From Nitrospira sp. (GTDB lineage Bacteria > Nitrospirota > Nitrospiria > Nitrospirales > Nitrospiraceae): DNA of 64,000 nt. The number at the start of each line of letters is the position of its first letter. Position 1 is the stretch's first letter. This document shows positions 60,741-64,000 of the stretch, in pieces. Under the pieces are notes generated by a model. That model saw nothing but the letters and a program-made list of their open reading frames with translations. It was not told the origin of the DNA and searched no databases. The stretch spans positions 372,001 to 436,000 of the forward strand of contig BQWY01000001.1 in the NCBI GenBank assembly GCA_036984305.1, given 5' to 3'. The translations under genes and the position numbers were made by a program.

Positions 60741-61252
60741 AAGAACCGCATTGCCCTCAATGTGGCACGACCTTCATCCGTGTCATTCATCAGCAGGCCC
60801 TTGGTGAATCGCTTCTGCAGTTTCTTCGGGTGTATCCATTTCGATGTCAACTGTGTACCCATCAGTTCCGTGCATTCCGCCCTGGCGCGCGTGATTCTTC
60901 GCAAGCCTTCGATCGGAGACAGTACAAGCGATTGCCGACCTCCTGCTGGGCGACGTTGGTCACGGACCTGCTGACGCCGAAAGAAATGATCCTGGACATC
61001 TCCATGGGGGGGTGTACGGTCAGAATGGAATCGCCCCTCCCGATGGGCACCTTTCTGGGAATTCAATTGCAGGCGGGAGAACAGGAACCGGCCATCTCGG
61101 TCGGAACCGCCATGGTCCGGTCGATTCGGCGCAACTCGGTCGGCATTCAGTTTTTGGAATTGGATCGCGATGACAAAGCCAGATTGAGCCGCTTTATTCA
61201 CGGGCTCCTGCTCACCCACAGTCCCTCCCTCGAATTGAATCCTCAAACTTGA
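60737..61252 (+). CDS. Zinc-ribbon plus PilZ protein
   Basis: A 171-residue protein with an N-terminal CxxC pair (CPQCG) and a second pair (CQLCTHQF, about residue 38), forming a zinc ribbon, then a PilZ domain. The c-di-GMP motifs are RRQYKRLPTSCWAT (arginine motif) and LDISMGGCTVRM (DxSxxG). Later PilZ strands are AMVRSIRRNSVGIQFLEL. The fusion may bring a c-di-GMP-responsive domain to a partner through the ribbon (inference). The start overlaps the MazG-like stop by 4 bp. Third PilZ protein in this window and the only one with a zinc ribbon. Confidence 0.85.
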   Translation: MKEPHCPQCGTTFIRVIHQQALGESLLQFLRVYPFRCQLCTHQFRAFRPGARDSSQAFDRRQYKRLPTSCWATLVTDLLTPKEMILDISMGGCTVRMESPLPMGTFLGIQLQAGEQEPAISVGTAMVRSIRRNSVGIQFLELDRDDKARLSRFIHGLLLTHSPSLELNPQT

Positions 61253-61301
61253 TCCCCCGTAGGTGTGGCGTCGCGACTGCTCCACCCATTCGGGCCGCGG
61301 C

Positions 61302-62153
61302 CTACGTACGACGCCTCGGAGCCCGCACGAGGAGATTGTCGATCAGGCGGATCGATCCAAGCCGAATGGCGCCCAACAGCACCACGGCACGGCCGCTCAG
61401 GCGGGAAAGCGGCTCGAGCGTGTGTGGATCACACACAGTCAGGTAGTCAACCGTGACGCCGCGAGCCGACCGGCAGATCCGCAACATTGCCCTACGGACG
61501 TCCCGGGGCGCCGAGCCCGTTCGGGTGAGCCGGGCCCCCTCAAAAAGGGCTCTGTAGAGAACCGGCGCCGTGGCTCGCTGGGATGCCGAAAGATACAGAT
61601 TGCGTGAGCTGAGCGCCAAGCCATCCGACTCCCGGACGGTTGGACACACTTCGATTCTCGACGGAAAATCGAGGTCCTCGATCAAGCGTCGCACAACCGC
61701 CGCCTGTTGAAAATCTTTCTGTCCAAAATATGCGACTGCCGGTTGGACGGCGCACAGCAATTTGGTCACCACCGTCGCGACGCCGGAAAGGTGGCCCGGC
61801 CGAACCGACCCCTCCCAGCGAGTTGCCAGCCGCGGGACGTGTACTTCTGTTTGAAAGTCATGCGGGTACATGCTTGCGACCGACGGCGCAAAGAGAAGAT
61901 CCACGCCCTCATCGCGGCACAACCGAACGTCGCGGGCAAATGGACGGGGATAGCGGGACCAATCTTCCTTCGGTCCGAATTGAACCGGGTTGACAAATAT
62001 GCTGACGGCGACCGCGTCGCAGGACAAGCGGGCTGCACGAATGAGCGCGCGGTGTCCCGCATGGAGCGCACCCATCGTCGGCACGAGTCCGATCCGAATG
62101 CCTTCTCGGTGCAACAACCGACTCCATGCCGAGACCCGATGCGGGTGTCGCAT
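61302..62153 (-). CDS. panC: Pantothenate synthetase
   Basis: A 283-residue enzyme joining pantoate and beta-alanine. It has GLVPTMGALHAGHRALI (the HIGH-like ATP site), SIFVNPVQFGPKEDWSRYPR, KLLCAVQPAVAYFGQKDFQQ and the KMSKS-like end VRESDGLALSSRNLYLS. ATG 62153 shares a base with the folK stop (TGATG on the minus strand), favouring it over GTG 62162. It is translated after folK; both belong to cofactor synthesis (coenzyme A and folate). Confidence 0.95.
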   Translation of the reverse strand: MRHPHRVSAWSRLLHREGIRIGLVPTMGALHAGHRALIRAARLSCDAVAVSIFVNPVQFGPKEDWSRYPRPFARDVRLCRDEGVDLLFAPSVASMYPHDFQTEVHVPRLATRWEGSVRPGHLSGVATVVTKLLCAVQPAVAYFGQKDFQQAAVVRRLIEDLDFPSRIEVCPTVRESDGLALSSRNLYLSASQRATAPVLYRALFEGARLTRTGSAPRDVRRAMLRICRSARGVTVDYLTVCDPHTLEPLSRLSGRAVVLLGAIRLGSIRLIDNLLVRAPRRRT

Positions 62154-62728
62154 CACGCGCACGAGCTGCTCCCCGTGCTGTGTTGGATGGAAGAGTTGAG
62201 CCGAAGCCCGAATTTCGTGGAGGGTTGTGGAGTGAGGATGCGAACCGTTGTTGCATCGGCCGACTCCGACAGGAGGTCTCGGATGGATCGCTGTTGAGTC
62301 GGATGCAGAAGATCTGGGGCCAGCTCGGCGAGAGGAGCGAGAACGAACCGTCGCAGATGCATGCGCGGGTGCGGGATAGACAAGTCGACATCGTCGATGA
62401 GGCGTTGCCCATAGAGCAGAATGTCAAGGTCGATGGTGCGCGGTCCATCGCGATGGTCCTGATCGCGTCCGAGCGCCGACTCGATCTCTCTGCACACGGC
62501 GAGGAGGCTACGAGCAGTGATGTCCGTCTCCAGCCGGACCACGCCGTTCAAGAACCATTCAGGCCCAGGATTCCCACGGTCGACGATCGGCTCTGATTCA
62601 TACAAGGACGAAACTCCGTTGACCTGGGAATGAGGTAGGAGGGAGAGGAGCGTGACCGCGCGCTCGCAGTAGTCCACGCGGTCGCCCATGTTGGAACCGA
62701 CACCGATGAAGACGATTTCATGGGTCAT
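62153..62728 (-). CDS. folK: HPPK: 6-hydroxymethyl-dihydropterin diphosphokinase
   Basis: A 191-residue folate-pathway kinase that transfers pyrophosphate from ATP to the pterin alcohol. Motifs: FIGVGSNMGDRVDYCERAV, EPIVDRGNPGPEWFLNGVV, ESALGRDQDHRDGPRTIDLD (the catalytic Asp pair region) and LSIPHPRMHLRRFVLAPL. The C-terminal 25 residues (LTPQPSTKFGLRLNSSIQHS) are longer than in minimal HPPK. It lies between dapL and panC on the same strand, with the panC start overlapping its stop. Confidence 0.95.
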   Translation of the reverse strand: MTHEIVFIGVGSNMGDRVDYCERAVTLLSLLPHSQVNGVSSLYESEPIVDRGNPGPEWFLNGVVRLETDITARSLLAVCREIESALGRDQDHRDGPRTIDLDILLYGQRLIDDVDLSIPHPRMHLRRFVLAPLAELAPDLLHPTQQRSIRDLLSESADATTVRILTPQPSTKFGLRLNSSIQHSTGSSSCA

Positions 62729-62800
62729 GGGGCACCGGCCCGGGAAAAGGAAAGAGTCTCGTCCGCGTCGACACAGATGACTGTCGACCCATGATGATAC

Positions 62801-63976
62801 TCAAAACCCCGCTTTTTTGATTCGTTCGACTGCCTCTGCCAACCGTTCCTTCGAAGTGGTCAGCGTCATCCGGACGTATCCCTCTCCCGGTTCGCCGAAT
62901 CCGTTTCCCGGTGTACTGACGATCCCGGCCTTCTCCAGCAGATGCGCAGTAAAAGAAGCGGAGGTGTAGCCCTTCGGCACTCCGATCCATACATAGAACG
63001 CGGCGGGAGGCAGGAGGGCGTCGAGTTCAAGCTGTCGCAGTCCCGGGACGAACACGTCGCGCCGTTCCTGATAGATCTTACGCAGTCCGTCGACATGATG
63101 TTCGCCGGACTCCAATGCGGTAATGCCGGCTTCCTGGATGGCCTGGAACGCACCCGAATCGAGGTTGCTCTTCACCTTGCCAAGACCGGCCAGAACCTGT
63201 TTGTTTCCCACTGCAAATCCGATCCGCCACCCCGTCATGTTGAACGTTTTCGACAAGGAGTGAAACTCGATCCCTACGTCCCGTGCGCCGTCCGCCTCCA
63301 GAAAACTGGCGGGTCGTTGGCCGTCAAAGTAGATCTCCGAATAGGCGGCATCGTGGCAGACGATTATGCGATGCTCTCGTGCGAAGGCCACGACCTTGTC
63401 AAAATACGCTTTGCTCGCGACGACAGAGGTCGGGTTGTTGGGCGAGTTCAGAAACATGAGCTTAGCGTTGGCGGCGACATCCTTTGGGATGGCATCAAGG
63501 TCCGGCAGAAACCCGTTCTCTTTCGTCAGCGGCATCGAGTAGGGCGTGCCACCGGCGAAGGTAGTGGCCACGGGGTAAACAGGATAGCCGGGCGTCGGGA
63601 CAAGCACGATATCCCCCGGATCGATAAACGCCAATGGAACGTGCCCGATTCCTTCCTTCGATCCAATGAGCGCCAGCACTTCGCTTGCCGGGTCGAGGGA
63701 GACGTTGAACCGGCGCTTGTACCAGCCGGCGACGGCTTGGCGAAAGCTTAACATCCCTTCGTAGGAGGGATATTGATGATTGCGCGGCTCGGCCGCCGCC
63801 GCCTTGAGCCGGTCAATGATCGGTGTAGGGGTCGGGAGGTCAGGGTCACCGACACCAAGGTTAATGATATCGACCCCTCGCGCAATCGCCTCTTGCTTCA
63901 TTTTGTCGATCGCGGCGAAGAGGTATGGGGGCAGCGTCCTGATGCGAGTCGCATATTCGATCGGAAATCCGGACAT
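62801..63976 (-). CDS. dapL: LL-diaminopimelate aminotransferase
   Basis: A 391-residue class-I/II PLP aminotransferase converting tetrahydrodipicolinate directly to LL-diaminopimelate. It has [34 protein letters not shown] (residues 40-53), [29 protein letters not shown] and the PLP lysine Lys243 in [15 protein letters not shown]. These features match the DapL subgroup rather than general aspartate aminotransferases, though family members are close. With dapA and dapB in the same window, this completes the aminotransferase route of lysine synthesis. It is likely co-transcribed with folK and panC (about 70-bp gap); its 5' region ends at the window edge. Confidence 0.93.
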   Translation of the reverse strand: MSGFPIEYATRIRTLPPYLFAAIDKMKQEAIARGVDIINLGVGDPDLPTPTPIIDRLKAAAAEPRNHQYPSYEGMLSFRQAVAGWYKRRFNVSLDPASEVLALIGSKEGIGHVPLAFIDPGDIVLVPTPGYPVYPVATTFAGGTPYSMPLTKENGFLPDLDAIPKDVAANAKLMFLNSPNNPTSVVASKAYFDKVVAFAREHRIIVCHDAAYSEIYFDGQRPASFLEADGARDVGIEFHSLSKTFNMTGWRIGFAVGNKQVLAGLGKVKSNLDSGAFQAIQEAGITALESGEHHVDGLRKIYQERRDVFVPGLRQLELDALLPPAAFYVWIGVPKGYTSASFTAHLLEKAGIVSTPGNGFGEPGEGYVRMTLTTSKERLAEAVERIKKAGF

Positions 63977-64000
63977 GAGTAGTCGGCTCCTTTCTGCGTC

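Noticed and set aside
1-64000. CRISPR arrays, insertion sequences, rRNA or complete tRNA genes
   Set aside because: I saw no regularly spaced repeats, transposase motifs, terminal inverted repeats or full RNA genes; only the 45-bp tRNA fragment is supportable.

Overview
The window has two parts: an accessory block (1 to about 27.7 kb) and an ordinary chromosomal stretch (about 28 to 64 kb). The host looks like a Nitrospira-type bacterium (phylum Nitrospirota). The hints are GC-rich DNA, lysine synthesis with an LL-diaminopimelate aminotransferase (dapL) beside dapA, dapB and lysA, an argD-argF-argG-argH-lysA-dapA-dapB run, several PilZ proteins and many small outer-membrane or lipoprotein genes. 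This assignment is an inference from gene content, not a database result.

The accessory block is an almost gap-free, mostly ATGA-coupled operon (1666-26943) encoding an extracellular contractile injection system (eCIS, the Afp/PVC/MAC family). In order: sheath, tube, a CxxC baseplate/chaperone-like protein, a Pro/Glu-rich linker protein, a DUF4255 tail-terminator protein, a CDC48-like AAA ATPase, a small conserved protein, a 1088-residue DUF4157 cargo protein, a tube/hub adaptor, a LysM protein, a hub, an OB-fold spike, a PAAR-like tip, a gp25 wedge, two baseplate-J proteins (the second carrying an inserted PA14 domain), a gpI-like protein and a DUF6519 protein with a probable beta-helical tail. 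Two small regulator genes with degenerate receiver domains lie just upstream, separated by a dense array of TAGATC repeats. About 700 bp after the operon is a 45-bp 3' half of a tRNA-Arg(UCG) gene without its 5' half. I read this as the right-hand attachment scar of an integrated island containing the eCIS locus; the left end would lie outside the window.

The candidate for new biology is this island, and within it the DUF4157 protein. It combines an N-terminal Cys4 motif and a DUF4157 HELAH metal site with an HNH-like nuclease motif and about 500 residues of beta-rich sequence. The PA14 insertion in the baseplate is the second candidate.

The region from 28 to 42 kb holds a frameshifted MscS channel gene, PilZ and NarL-type signalling genes, an OmpH-like protein, an ATP-grasp ligase, a Slp lipoprotein with two small beta-barrels, gpmA, a DUF6445-type oxygenase, a CNT nucleoside transporter and a DUF2628 membrane protein. 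From 42 to 51 kb come the arginine and lysine genes. From 51 to 64 kb are a YHS mini-protein, a BamE-like lipoprotein, fructose-6-phosphate aldolase/transaldolase, family 5 uracil-DNA glycosylase, a MltD-like transglycosylase, glycerate 2-kinase, a PEP-synthase/rifampicin-phosphotransferase-like enzyme, rmuC, a MazG-like hydrolase, a PilZ protein, and panC, folK and dapL on the minus strand. I saw no intact tRNA, rRNA, CRISPR array, insertion sequence or transposase, and no capsid, portal or terminase genes.
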